DNA from: Planctomycetaceae bacterium
GTDB lineage: Bacteria; Planctomycetota; Planctomycetia; Pirellulales; Pirellulaceae
DNA: 64,000 bases
Direction of reading: 5' to 3'
NCBI GenBank assembly: GCA_020638975.1
Contig: JACKHN010000004.1
Location: 62,001 to 126,000 of the forward strand
Every line of letters begins with the position of its first letter. The first letter of the stretch is position 1. The position numbers were made by a program, and so were the translations under genes. The notes below the pieces were generated by a model that saw only the letters and a program-made list of their open reading frames with translations, was not told where the DNA came from and searched no databases. Below, one piece after another: positions 9,534 to 18,507 of the stretch.

Positions 9534-10990
9534 CGAACAATCACAATACTCGAGCCCTTCGACAAGATGCCGTAGACATCTCCAGCGTCGCGGGCCGTCA
9601 ATGCGATACACCCTTGTCCCGGCGAGGCTCCGTTAGGTGAGCTTCCGTGGATGCAAAGGTTATTGCCCAAATCGAGCCACACTCGGCCATAAGGGTTGTT
9701 CGGGTCGTCAATTGGAATCGTTTGCCCATTGCCGGCATAGTAAGTTCGCCCCGGCTGCTTGTCATTGATTTGGTACTGGCCGGGCAAAGGCGCCGGGTCG
9801 TTGCCGACTGAAATCGTGAATCGACCGGCATAGATCTTGCCAACGAACAGGGTCAGCTCGTTCTTGCTGAGCGACACTTCCGCGCGGAACGGCCCGCGGA
9901 CGACTTTCAACTCGCGACCAGCGAGCAGTGTCTCGGGGTTCTCGATGCCGTTGATATTGGCCAACAGTTGCCAGGGTACTTCATAGCGATCCGCAATGTT
10001 CTTGAGCGTGTCGCCCGACTGTGCTTGGTAGGCCGGCTCGATCAAGTGTTCGGTCGAATAGATTACTTTGCCAGCTAGGGGGTCGAGCAAGTCGATTAAT
10101 TGCGAGTACTCATCCGCAGTTAAGTTGGGATCGGTATAGTGCGAAGAAAGTTTCACAAGCGCGTCGTACCACGCTTCCGCTTCGATCTTTGCATGAACCG
10201 ACTCGACTGCCGACTGGAACGAACCCTCACTGGAGCCGACGGCACCTCTGCCGAACGTCTCATCTCTGAAAGGTTCACTGGGCGAGTCATCATTCACGTT
10301 GGCTTGGGTCGAGTTGGCAGGAGCTTGTTCGACACCGGCAGGGCTAACTTCAGAAGTCAGCCCGCTGCGTAACGATCCATGGTCGCTGTATCGGTTCGAA
10401 TCGCCATAGCGACTTGTCGGCGAGTCGATGCTCGTTGGAGTGCCTGCACCCTCGCGCAATTCGTTTGAATATGCCGAAGGTTGCGAAGGAATCGCGGGCG
10501 AAGAAATCGAGTCGCCCGCGGCATCGCTTCCATCGATCGCAGCAACTTCATTGGCGTGGGGCGTTGGCGACTCGGTGTCGCTGAGCAGATCGGGCGCCGC
10601 AATCGCTGGCGCCGCAGGACTAGTGGCTTCAGGAATCGGCAAACTGTGTCGGTTTGCTAAGCTGTTTTCGCTCAATCCAGGTCGGCTGGCGTTGTTCCGG
10701 TCGATCGAAACGTTGGTCGACGAGAGATCGCTCGCGTGCGAATCGGTTGAGTGAGCGTGGCTTTGTGGTCCCGCTCCCCATCCCGTAGTCAATCCAGGTG
10801 TGTCCGCCGAATCCACGCCCATTCCGGCAACTTCGGGTGTCCCCAGTTCAATTTGCAAGGCAGGATCGGCGGCTCCGGTCTCCCAAGCAAGCTCCTGCGG
10901 GAATTGCTCCGGTTTGTTCAGTACAACGTAAACGCCATACAAGACGGCCAGCAAAAGTACGACAACAACGGCAGTTTTCAGAGTATCCAC
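9530..10990 (-). CDS. Membrane-anchored LysM/L,D-transpeptidase (YkuD)
   Basis: About 486 residues. A single N-terminal membrane helix (TAVVVVLLLAVLYGVYVV) is followed by a ~290-residue low-complexity Ser/Pro/Asp-rich periplasmic linker, a LysM domain around 315-366 (QAQSGDTLKNIADRYEVPW), and a YkuD domain from about 368. The catalytic motif CIHGSSPNGASPGQGCIAL has the conserved His and Cys. L,D-transpeptidases crosslink peptidoglycan or attach lipoproteins; many planctomycetes have thin peptidoglycan, so a wall-linked role is reasonable. The start chosen is the GTG at 10990 because AAGGAGG lies 5-6 nt upstream; the frame could begin at ATG 11014 but no ribosome site precedes that codon. Confidence 0.88.
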   Translation of the reverse strand: MDTLKTAVVVVLLLAVLYGVYVVLNKPEQFPQELAWETGAADPALQIELGTPEVAGMGVDSADTPGLTTGWGAGPQSHAHSTDSHASDLSSTNVSIDRNNASRPGLSENSLANRHSLPIPEATSPAAPAIAAPDLLSDTESPTPHANEVAAIDGSDAAGDSISSPAIPSQPSAYSNELREGAGTPTSIDSPTSRYGDSNRYSDHGSLRSGLTSEVSPAGVEQAPANSTQANVNDDSPSEPFRDETFGRGAVGSSEGSFQSAVESVHAKIEAEAWYDALVKLSSHYTDPNLTADEYSQLIDLLDPLAGKVIYSTEHLIEPAYQAQSGDTLKNIADRYEVPWQLLANINGIENPETLLAGRELKVVRGPFRAEVSLSKNELTLFVGKIYAGRFTISVGNDPAPLPGQYQINDKQPGRTYYAGNGQTIPIDDPNNPYGRVWLDLGNNLCIHGSSPNGASPGQGCIALTARDAGDVYGILSKGSSIVIVR

Positions 10991-11291
10991 ATCGTCCTCC
11001 TTGACGATCACCATTCGCGCAAATCATTCGCGCGCGGCAGGATATTAAGAGAATTTCTCGAACTGTGAAAGAGGAATTCGCCGCCAAACGCTAGCAGAAG
11101 TGGCGATTCGGGTCATTCGAATCTACGGTGATTTCGGAGACCTAGGAAATCTGTGACACCCCTACAAGCGTTACGACAGGTTCGAACACAATCAGCCGAG
11201 AAAGTACTCATACCACTCGGTTCGAACGGTTTCTCCGGTCCCAGCCCCGTCGCCAAGTCTTCGGAAGCCGTTCAGTGTAAGGGGGGCTCAA

Positions 11292-13556
11292 ATGATGCGG
11301 CTCTTGGTTGGCCTGCTCTGCGCGACGGCGTTGATTGGCAACGCGGTGCAAGCACAGGAAGTGCCTCTCGAAGGCACGCTGCCGCCGGTCGAGGTTCGAC
11401 CGCCAGAGGCGACTGACACTAGCGGCGATGATTCCAATGAATCAGAGATCTTGGGCAGCTTCGATCTGTCCGACCAACTGTTTCAGGACGCCTTCCCCTC
11501 GCTTTCCGATCAGCTGATTGGAGGAAGCGTGCTTGATCCTGGGGGGCTGAACAGCATCTTGCGTTCCGAGCAATCACTTTTCGAGATGCCGCAACTCGGC
11601 ACCATCATTGATCGTGACACGCTTGAAGAACGCATGTCGAACAACATGTTCCGTGCGTTGCAGAACGAAGTAGGCATTACCCTGCAGCAAACCGGCAACG
11701 GACAACTCTCGCCTTTCATCCGCGGTCTGACCGGACAGCAAGTTCTGATCCTCATTGACGGAGTGCGATTGAACAACAGCGTCTTGCGGGCCGGCCCAAA
11801 TCAGTATGCTGCGACAATCGATCCGGGCATGATCGACCGGATCGAAGTCGTAAGAGGTGCCCAGTCGGTGCTCTGGGGCAGCGATGCCCTGGGTGGCGCG
11901 ATCAATATCGTGACACGCGGAGCCGATCCGCTCCGAGGTAACTATTCGCAGGTATCATTTCAACAATATTTGGGGTCGGCAGATACGTCTTCGTATTCGC
12001 GTGGCAATGTCGAAGGCTGGGTCGGTGGAACCGGTGTCTTCGCGGGTGGTTCGTATTTGAACACGAACGATTTGGACATTGGCGGCGGGTTGGGTCGGCA
12101 ACCGGCAACCGGCTACGACCATCGCGCGGGCGACATCAAGTTTAGTCGTATGGTCAGTGATACTTCCATGCTGACCGTTGCGTTCCAGCATTTCGAGCAA
12201 AACCACTTGGCAAGAAGTGATCGCTTTCTGCCATTCGTCTTGGGACCCGCACCCAATGGAAGTACGGGAACTCAACGTCCAACTTACTTCGATCCGCAAC
12301 AGCGCGATCTGGCTTATATCCGACTGCAAGGCGTCGCCGATCTCGACAACAGCTTCTACGATACCTACAGTGCGACCATGTCGTACTCGCTTACGAAAGA
12401 GGGCTCCACTGTCGACCGATATAACAGCAACGCCCCTGCCTCCGTTCCTACGCGACGCGAGATCGGTGAGTTTACGGACGACATGATTGGAGTGAACTTA
12501 GCGGCATCGAAGCAACTCGAAGATCTTGGAACGCTGACGTACGGAGCGGACTACTTTTACGAAGACATCGATTCGCAGCGCGTCCGTATCGACAATCCAA
12601 CCGTGCCCGGCGCAATGCCGAGCGTTACCGATCCACAGTATCCGGATGATTCTATCGCCGATCGCTTTGGTGCCTTTCTCAATTGGGACGGACAACTCAC
12701 CGAGCGATTGAGTGCAAACGCCGGCATCCGATACGAGAACCTGAATCTCTCGGCGACCCCCAACTTCAACGCGGTCGGACTCGTTCACTTTGATCGAACC
12801 TACCAAGATTGGATCGGAAGTATCGGGTTGGGTTACGAGTTGACGGAGGAGTTGCGTCTGGTCGGCGGGATGTACGAAGGGTTTCGAGCCCCGACGATCG
12901 ACGACCTGACGGCGAACAAGACTGCAATCCAGAACGTGCAAACTGTGCCGCGACTCGGCGACTTAGACATTCAGCCCGAACACACGCGAACCTACGAAAT
13001 CGGCTTCAAGTTTGATAACGACCGAATTCGCTTTCAAGTATATGAGTGGTGGACCGACTTTCGCAGCGTGATTGGTCGTGAGTTCATCGGCACCGATCAG
13101 TTCCTTGCCAACCAAGAGGCCTACCTGAACGGAACGGAAGCCTACGGCGAGTATCTGCTCGATCCTCATTGGTCGTTGTACGGCAACTTCATCTATACCT
13201 ATGGTCAGAACCAAACGACAGACGAACCGTTCTCGCGCATTCCACCAACGCAAGGTTATGTCGGCCTGCGGTGGCGTGACCAAGAGCTTCGTTCTTACTT
13301 CGACATCTACACATGGCTCGTTCGGCGACAAGATCGCTATGCTTCAGCAAATCTCGGTGACGTACGTTTCATTCCCGGCGGCACGCCCGGCTATGCAACG
13401 CTCAACCTGAGAGCCGGCACGGCACTCGGCCACTGCCAGCAACATCGGCTTAGCATCAGCCTCGAGAATATCACCGACAAGTACTATCGCGTGCTCGGTT
13501 CCGGGGTGGATGGAGCCGGCTTCAACGCGATCGTTGGTTATGAGTTTGTGCACTAA
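11292..13556 (+). CDS. TonB-dependent outer-membrane receptor
   Basis: 754 residues with a signal peptide (MMRLLVGLLCATALIGNAVQA), a plug domain with typical VLILIDGVRLNNSV and DRIEVVRGAQSVLWGSDALGGAINI motifs, and a long beta-barrel alternating aromatic and polar residues to the C-terminal Phe-Val-His. The plug begins after a short linker, without an obvious signalling domain. It imports siderophores, cobalamin, heme or sugars using TonB energy; ligand unknown. No TonB/ExbBD genes and no cobalamin riboswitch were seen next to it. AAGGGGGG precedes the tandem ATG start. It converges on dnaE2 across a palindromic repeat. Confidence 0.9.
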   Translation: MMRLLVGLLCATALIGNAVQAQEVPLEGTLPPVEVRPPEATDTSGDDSNESEILGSFDLSDQLFQDAFPSLSDQLIGGSVLDPGGLNSILRSEQSLFEMPQLGTIIDRDTLEERMSNNMFRALQNEVGITLQQTGNGQLSPFIRGLTGQQVLILIDGVRLNNSVLRAGPNQYAATIDPGMIDRIEVVRGAQSVLWGSDALGGAINIVTRGADPLRGNYSQVSFQQYLGSADTSSYSRGNVEGWVGGTGVFAGGSYLNTNDLDIGGGLGRQPATGYDHRAGDIKFSRMVSDTSMLTVAFQHFEQNHLARSDRFLPFVLGPAPNGSTGTQRPTYFDPQQRDLAYIRLQGVADLDNSFYDTYSATMSYSLTKEGSTVDRYNSNAPASVPTRREIGEFTDDMIGVNLAASKQLEDLGTLTYGADYFYEDIDSQRVRIDNPTVPGAMPSVTDPQYPDDSIADRFGAFLNWDGQLTERLSANAGIRYENLNLSATPNFNAVGLVHFDRTYQDWIGSIGLGYELTEELRLVGGMYEGFRAPTIDDLTANKTAIQNVQTVPRLGDLDIQPEHTRTYEIGFKFDNDRIRFQVYEWWTDFRSVIGREFIGTDQFLANQEAYLNGTEAYGEYLLDPHWSLYGNFIYTYGQNQTTDEPFSRIPPTQGYVGLRWRDQELRSYFDIYTWLVRRQDRYASANLGDVRFIPGGTPGYATLNLRAGTALGHCQQHRLSISLENITDKYYRVLGSGVDGAGFNAIVGYEFVH

Positions 13557-13667
13557 CGAAAGTCTCGCGACGGATGTACAGTCATAGTCGCAGTCGTAAG
13601 GTCCGCTGTGCGGACCATCTGTCATGCTTGGTCCGCACAGCGGACCCTACCGAAAGTCTCGCGACGG
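13557..13667. repeat. Palindromic repeat at the dnaE2 stop codon, flanked by a 17-bp direct repeat
   Basis: Perfect 17-bp inverted arms (GGTCCGCTGTGCGGACC at 13600-13616 and its complement at 13630-13646) lie between two direct copies of CGAAAGTCTCGCGACGG (13557-13573 and 13651-13667). On the minus strand each copy encodes Ser-Arg-Asp-Phe-Arg followed by TAG. The inner copy is the actual dnaE2 end, and its stop codon straddles the element edge. This is what insertion with target duplication into the last codons of dnaE2 would leave. The hairpin may also separate the convergent transcripts. Confidence 0.8.
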
Positions 13668-16600
13668 GCTGTGCAGCGAGGCGAGGCGGTCGGTGAGGTC
13701 TTCGAGTCGTCTGGCGATTACATGCACGACTTCGTTCTTTCGCTCGAGCTTGCCGTAAGCAATCATCGCCGTTGACCTGCGTGCAGCCTGGTCGTAGCGT
13801 TGCCACGTTGATTGATGCACAACCAGGTTGGCGATGCCGGTTTCGTCTTCCAGCGTCACAAACGTGATTCCCTTGGCCGTACTCGGTCGCTGTCGCATCA
13901 GGACAACTCCCGCCACTTTCACCATGTGGTCATGTGGGCAAGTTACCAGTTGTCCTGCGGGCGTCACGCCCAGCGAGTTCAATTGCTCGCGATGAAACGA
14001 CAGAGGATGTCGTCGCAAAGTGAGTCCCGCCGAGTGATAGTCTGCGAACACTTCCTCTTGTTCTTCCAGCTTGGGCAGCATCGGAACCAGCGATTCGTTC
14101 GACTGAAGATCGAATAGACGCGGTCCTTGTTCGTGTTTTGGAGCTTGATCGAGCGCCTGCCACAAGGCTTTCCGCCGGTCGAGTCCGCAGGACTGAAAGG
14201 CGTCGGCCGCGCTCAGTCGCTCGATGACCGCTTGGCTGAGATTGGTGCGTGCGACGAGGTCGGTGATCGACTCGAACCTACGTGTTCTCGCTTGCACCAG
14301 CGAGTCGACGACCGCTCGGTGTAACCCTCGCACCAGTCGCAAGCCCAACCGTAACGCTTGGCCTTCCTTCTCCAAAGTGCAATCCCAATCGCTGTGGTTG
14401 ATGTCGATCGGCAGAACTTCGACGGGCGTGTCACGACGCTCACGGGCATCGCGGATCAATTGTGCCGGCGCATAAAAGCCCATCGGCTGGCTATTGATCA
14501 GAGCGGCGGTAAATGCAGCTTGATAGTGATATCGCAACCAAGCCGAAACATAAGCCAGTTTGGCAAAGCTCGCCGCATGCGACTCGGGGAAACCGTACTC
14601 GCCAAAGCCGCTAATCTGTTTGAACAACCGCTCCGCAAATTCTTCCGTATGACCGCGCTCGAGCATCCCGTCGAAAAGCTTCTGCCGAAAACTGTCGATC
14701 AAGCCCGGGCGCCGCCAGCCGCCCATCGCTTTGCGTAACTGATCGGCTTCGCCGGGCGTAAAGCCAGCTGCGACAACGGCGAGTTGCATTGCTTGCTCTT
14801 GAAACAGCGGCACGCCCAGTGTCCGTTCGAGAACTTTGTTGACCTTGTCGTCCGCACAAATCGGTTCAATCGTCTCGCCTTTGCGGACTCGGTCGCGTCG
14901 ATCCAAATAGGGATGCACCATGTCGCCTTGAATCGGCCCAGGCCGTACGATCGCGACTTCGATCACGATGTCATAGAATCGCTCGGGGCGTAGACGAGGC
15001 AACATGCTCATCTGTGCCCGGCTTTCAATTTGAAACACGCCGACCGTCTCAGCCCGGCTGATCATGTCATAAACGTCGGAATCGTCTTGCCGGATGTTGG
15101 CAATCGAAAGTTGCCGACCGTGATGCTGCTCGATCAGATCGAAACAACGATGAATGGCGGTCAGCATGCCGAGTGCCAGGCAATCGACTTTCAAGATGCC
15201 AAGCGTGTCGAGATCGTCCTTGTCCCATTGAATCACCGTACGATCCACCATCGCGGCATTCTCGATAGGGACCAATTCGCACAGCGGGCCTTGCGTGATG
15301 ACCATACCGCCGACGTGTTGTGACAAGTGACGCGGAAAGCCGAGTATTTCGTTCACCAAAGTCATCAGTTGACGACCGACTCGCGATGTCGGATCGACAC
15401 CACTTTGCTGGCAGCGTGTCGCCAGGATCGTATCTTCGCTACGACCGTCGATGTTCTTCGCCAACGCATCAATCCGGTCGAGTGACAGGCCGAGAGCTTT
15501 CCCCACGTCTCGAACCGCCGATCGCACGCGATAAGTGATCACGGTTGCCGCGAGTCCTGCTCGATCACGGCTGTACTTGTTATAGACGTACTGTAAGACT
15601 TCTTCGCGACGTTCGTGCTCGAAATCGACGTCGATGTCGGGAGCTTCGTTGCGTTCGCGGCTGACGAATCGCTCGAAGAGCAGGTCCGTGTCCATGGGAT
15701 CAACCGCCGTAATGCCCAAGCAAAAACAGACTGACGAATTCGCCGCCGAGCCACGGCCTTGGCAGAGGATGTTTTGTGAACGAGCAAACTTGACGATGTC
15801 GTAGACCGTCAGGAAGAACGCCTCGTAACGAAGGTCTTTGATGATCGCCAGTTCGTGTTCCAATTGTTTCTTGATCGACTCAGGCACTTGGTTTTGATAT
15901 CGCTGGCGAGCTCCTTGCCAAGTGAGTTGCCGCAAATACTCATACGGCGACTGATCCGCGGGAGCGAGTTCTTCCGGGTACTCGTATCGCAAATCATCCA
16001 GCGAAAACGTACAACGATCCGCCACTTCCATCGTGCGACGCACGGCATCCGGCACGCGAGCAAAGACTTGCTGGATCTCGTCCAGCGTTCGCAAGTGCCG
16101 CTCGGCATTAGGCAGCAAGCGGTCGCCTAGTGCTTCGACGGTCGTGTTATAGCGAATCGCCGTTAGTACATGCTGAAGCATCATGCGCTGCGCGACGTGA
16201 TAGTGAACATCGCCAGCGGCAACTAATGGCAGCCGCGTTTGCTTGGAGAGTCGGACTAGCTGATCCAATCGCTCGGCATCGTTCGTTCCATAATGCAGTT
16301 CTGCCAACAGATAACCGCGATCTGCAAAGATATCGCGGTATTCACCGTAGGCTGGGTCACGACCCAGCCCACCGACCACGGTAGCCAACAGCCCTTCACT
16401 ATGTTGAGCAATGTCGTCGAGTGTTAACTCGCATTCGCCTTTCGGTGCCCGCCTCCGACCGAGTGTAACGAGACGAGCCAGCCTGCCGTAAGCGGCTCGA
16501 TCCGTGGCGAGCAAGACAATCGGTGCAGCATCGGTCGGCGCGATTTCGGCCCCGATCAGCAGTTTCAAGTCGCTGTCTTTGGCAGCAGCATGGGCTCGCA

Positions 16601-16739
16601 CGACCCCGGCCAAACTGTGGCGATCCGTGATGGCAAGTGCCGAGTACCTCAACTCGATCGCTCGACTGACGAGTTCATCAGCGTGGGACGCGCCTTCGAG
16701 GAATGAAAAGTTGGTTCGGCAGTGTAGTTCAGCATACAT
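13647..16739 (-). CDS. dnaE2: Error-prone DNA polymerase III alpha subunit DnaE2 (ImuC)
   Basis: 1030 residues, the usual DnaE2 length (shorter than replicative DnaE1). An N-terminal PHP domain (ELHCRTNFSFLEGASHADEL, AITDRHSLAGVVRAH) is followed by the C-family polymerase core: CQGRGSAANSSVCF, the acidic motif APDIDVDFEH, and the palm/finger region EQAMQLAVVAAGFTPGEADQLRKAM written here as positions ~720-745. An OB-fold (AGVVLMRQRPSTAKGITF) ends the protein. DnaE2 performs translesion synthesis with ImuA and ImuB in SOS mutagenesis. It is third in the operon imuA-imuB-dnaE2. The ATG at 16739 has no Shine-Dalgarno sequence; a C-rich pyrimidine tract sits directly before it. Its last codons are duplicated around a palindromic repeat. 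Confidence 0.93.
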   Translation of the reverse strand: MYAELHCRTNFSFLEGASHADELVSRAIELRYSALAITDRHSLAGVVRAHAAAKDSDLKLLIGAEIAPTDAAPIVLLATDRAAYGRLARLVTLGRRRAPKGECELTLDDIAQHSEGLLATVVGGLGRDPAYGEYRDIFADRGYLLAELHYGTNDAERLDQLVRLSKQTRLPLVAAGDVHYHVAQRMMLQHVLTAIRYNTTVEALGDRLLPNAERHLRTLDEIQQVFARVPDAVRRTMEVADRCTFSLDDLRYEYPEELAPADQSPYEYLRQLTWQGARQRYQNQVPESIKKQLEHELAIIKDLRYEAFFLTVYDIVKFARSQNILCQGRGSAANSSVCFCLGITAVDPMDTDLLFERFVSRERNEAPDIDVDFEHERREEVLQYVYNKYSRDRAGLAATVITYRVRSAVRDVGKALGLSLDRIDALAKNIDGRSEDTILATRCQQSGVDPTSRVGRQLMTLVNEILGFPRHLSQHVGGMVITQGPLCELVPIENAAMVDRTVIQWDKDDLDTLGILKVDCLALGMLTAIHRCFDLIEQHHGRQLSIANIRQDDSDVYDMISRAETVGVFQIESRAQMSMLPRLRPERFYDIVIEVAIVRPGPIQGDMVHPYLDRRDRVRKGETIEPICADDKVNKVLERTLGVPLFQEQAMQLAVVAAGFTPGEADQLRKAMGGWRRPGLIDSFRQKLFDGMLERGHTEEFAERLFKQISGFGEYGFPESHAASFAKLAYVSAWLRYHYQAAFTAALINSQPMGFYAPAQLIRDARERRDTPVEVLPIDINHSDWDCTLEKEGQALRLGLRLVRGLHRAVVDSLVQARTRRFESITDLVARTNLSQAVIERLSAADAFQSCGLDRRKALWQALDQAPKHEQGPRLFDLQSNESLVPMLPKLEEQEEVFADYHSAGLTLRRHPLSFHREQLNSLGVTPAGQLVTCPHDHMVKVAGVVLMRQRPSTAKGITFVTLEDETGIANLVVHQSTWQRYDQAARRSTAMIAYGKLERKNEVVHVIARRLEDLTDRLASLHSPSRDFR

Positions 16740-16743
16740 AGGA

Positions 16744-16786
16744 AGGGAGAGAGGGAGAGAGAGGGAGAGGGAGGGAGGGAGGGAGG
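16744..16786. repeat. G-rich simple repeat just upstream of dnaE2
   Basis: The plus strand contains seven GGG runs separated by A, AGA, AGAGA or AGAGAGA in 43 bp. This is a tetranucleotide-like (GGGA) tract and a good G-quadruplex candidate on the dnaE2 template strand. On the coding strand it is a (TCCC)n tract ending 4 bp before the ATG, so it occupies the place of the ribosome binding site. Repeat-number change by slippage would alter the 5' untranslated region rather than the frame. Confidence 0.75.
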
Positions 16787-16790
16787 AAAA

Positions 16791-16836
16791 TTCAGAATTC
16801 AGAAGCTAACATTCTGACTCCTGAATTCTGACTCCC
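16791..16836. repeat. Dyad/direct repeat, GAATTC-TGACTCC family, copy 1
   Basis: TCAGAATTCAG near 16792 pairs with CTGAATTCTGA near 16821. The second half (ATTCTGACTCCTGAATTCTG from 16811) recurs almost unchanged at 19413-19445, so related sequence lies between imuB and dnaE2 and again upstream of imuA. Confidence 0.6.
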
Positions 16837-16845
16837 GACTTTTTC

Positions 16846-18507
16846 TTACTCAAACGCTCCTTGCAAGAACCAACACCCATCTCGCAACGACCGAAACATC
16901 CAAAAGCGAAAACCTTCCGATGTTTCCACGCGATAGTAGTCCCGCTGAACTCCGCGTTGCCGCCACCAGCCGGTTTCAATTCGCTCCGGTCCCCAATAGC
17001 GTGACACGGCGTATTGCTTACCGCCGTACTGAAACCGACTTGGCGATCCGTCGGCGGCAACGTCGTAGATTTCTAACGCAACCGGCTTGGCAAGTAAATG
17101 CAACGGGCGATCGAGCAGCGAGAACGGCGAATGACTATTGTTTTTTCTTCTTGAAACACTTCCACCGACTAACGGTTCGTAGCGATAAGCCTTCTCGGGT
17201 TGTGCGTCGCTTTGCAAAACACATCGGACGATTGCTTGACGTCCAAGTCGGCTGGACATGCGATCGATCAGCGCAGCCACCAGCGAAGAATCTTGTCGAA
17301 TGTGATCATCGTCAAACAGCTCTTTCTGTCGCCGACTCAAGCGGTCATGCCTGATGGAGCAAAGGGAAATACTGGTCACTGGATCTCGTAACATAAGTCG
17401 TTCCAGTTGCGTCTCGGTGAGCTTCCATAAATGGCTGGCGTCGGCGCTTGGTCGATAACAGCCGACTTCGAACGTAACCGGTTTGCTGTCTTGGCAAGTC
17501 AGTCGATAGCTCAATTGAAGTGATCCTGTGTCTTGTTTCAACAGCAGGAAACACAAACGTTCGATCAACTGTCGGATCACTTGTTGGATGACGCTTTGTT
17601 GTGTGACGGGATGCTCGAACAACCACTCGACGAAAAAGTTGGTCGGCGAGTGAGTCCGAGCAATGATTTCCGGCTGTTCGCCGAGAGCCTGATCCAAGCG
17701 TTGCAGCAAGATCGCTCCGAAACGAGCTTTCAATTCGTTGCGAGGCAGCGGCATCAAATCGCCAACGCGTTGCAGTCCTAACCGACTCAATGTTTCGACG
17801 ATTGCTGACGGGAGGCGTAATGCCTCGATGGGCAACTCAAGTAATTGGGCAGCGCACCTTGGCTCAGCAGCGAAGGGGTCGGGAGTCTTTTTCGGCCCAA
17901 CGTCTCCGCATGCGGTTACAACTTCGGCCGAAAAAGACTCCCGACCCCGTAAAGTCGCCGAAGCATAATGTGCCAGCGCCCACGCCGCACCCACGGTGTC
18001 CCCTAAGCCAATTCGCACCATCAGGTTCTGTTGCAGAAACGCACTTTCGATTTGTTGATTCATCGCTTGCTCGCCACCGAACAGCGGCGCGATACCAGTC
18101 ACATCCAACAGCAATGTCTCGACCGGATCTTCGTCGGCCAGACCGACAAGAGGACTGAAGCGATGGCACCAGACCGCAATCTCTTCGAGCGCCTTGTGGT
18201 CCTCGAACGGATCGTGCGACTCGATATGGAGCGGTGTCCTTTTGTACGACGGCCCTCTGAGGCCGTCGTTATGTTGGTTCGACGGCCTCGGAGGGCCGTC
18301 GTACTGGTTGCCTAACGCGGTTGCTTCCGACAGCGGCATCGCGACTCGAACGCCCAGCCGCCACGCCGCGCGCGAACAAGCAGCGACGCTTTGTCCGCGT
18401 CGCGCATTGTGATGAAGGATGATGGGCTGCTGCTTAAGCTGTGGCTTGGCGCGGATCAGGCGCTGTACCGGCCAATTGGGCAGCCAGAGGGAGAGGATAC
18501 GCGTCAC
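16846..18507 (-). CDS. imuB: ImuB, inactive Y-family DNA polymerase-like protein of the SOS mutasome
   Basis: About 553 residues from a GTG at 18507, which has AGGTGA six nt upstream and gives the family-typical start (TRILSLWLPNWPVQRL). A longer frame to ATG 18558 is open. The N-terminal UmuC-like region (LLLDVTGIAPLFGGE, VRIGLGDTVGAAWALAHYA, MPLPRNELKARFG) and a long C-terminal tail ending in RFWMFRSLRDGCWFLQGAFE match ImuB. The family lacks polymerase catalytic residues and recruits DnaE2 to the sliding clamp. It overlaps imuA. Two palindromic repeats interrupt the coding sequence without breaking the frame, adding about residues 68-88 and 187-211 (peptides such as YDGPPRPSNQHND and GRESFSAEVVTACGD). 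Confidence 0.88.
   Translation of the reverse strand: MTRILSLWLPNWPVQRLIRAKPQLKQQPIILHHNARRGQSVAACSRAAWRLGVRVAMPLSEATALGNQYDGPPRPSNQHNDGLRGPSYKRTPLHIESHDPFEDHKALEEIAVWCHRFSPLVGLADEDPVETLLLDVTGIAPLFGGEQAMNQQIESAFLQQNLMVRIGLGDTVGAAWALAHYASATLRGRESFSAEVVTACGDVGPKKTPDPFAAEPRCAAQLLELPIEALRLPSAIVETLSRLGLQRVGDLMPLPRNELKARFGAILLQRLDQALGEQPEIIARTHSPTNFFVEWLFEHPVTQQSVIQQVIRQLIERLCFLLLKQDTGSLQLSYRLTCQDSKPVTFEVGCYRPSADASHLWKLTETQLERLMLRDPVTSISLCSIRHDRLSRRQKELFDDDHIRQDSSLVAALIDRMSSRLGRQAIVRCVLQSDAQPEKAYRYEPLVGGSVSRRKNNSHSPFSLLDRPLHLLAKPVALEIYDVAADGSPSRFQYGGKQYAVSRYWGPERIETGWWRQRGVQRDYYRVETSEGFRFWMFRSLRDGCWFLQGAFE
17875..17948. repeat. Perfect 23-bp inverted repeat inserted in imuB
   Basis: Arms 17875-17897 and 17926-17948 are exact reverse complements (outer part GGGGTCGGGAGTCTTTTTCG), with a 28-bp centre. 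It encodes a foreign-looking, low-hydrophobicity segment in ImuB (RESFSAE ... KKTPDP). The frame is preserved through the whole element. Confidence 0.9.
18244..18304. repeat. Palindromic repeat (TACGACGG family) inserted in imuB, copy 1
   Basis: Arms 18244-18268 and 18280-18304 match at 24 of 25 positions when one is reverse-complemented (outer part GTACGACGGCCCTC). It belongs with the intergenic dyads at 22667-22738 and 47971-48037. It encodes the Pro/Gly-rich stretch around residues 68-88 of ImuB, at a point where relatives run straight from the early alanine-leucine segment into the DP-x-E-D helix. Confidence 0.88.

Noticed and set aside
11015..11291. Cobalamin riboswitch upstream of the TonB-dependent receptor
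   Set aside because: No B12-box-like sequence or matching fold could be found by eye.
16741..16790. CRISPR-like array
   Set aside because: It is a short simple-sequence GGGA tract without spacers; no cas genes in the window.
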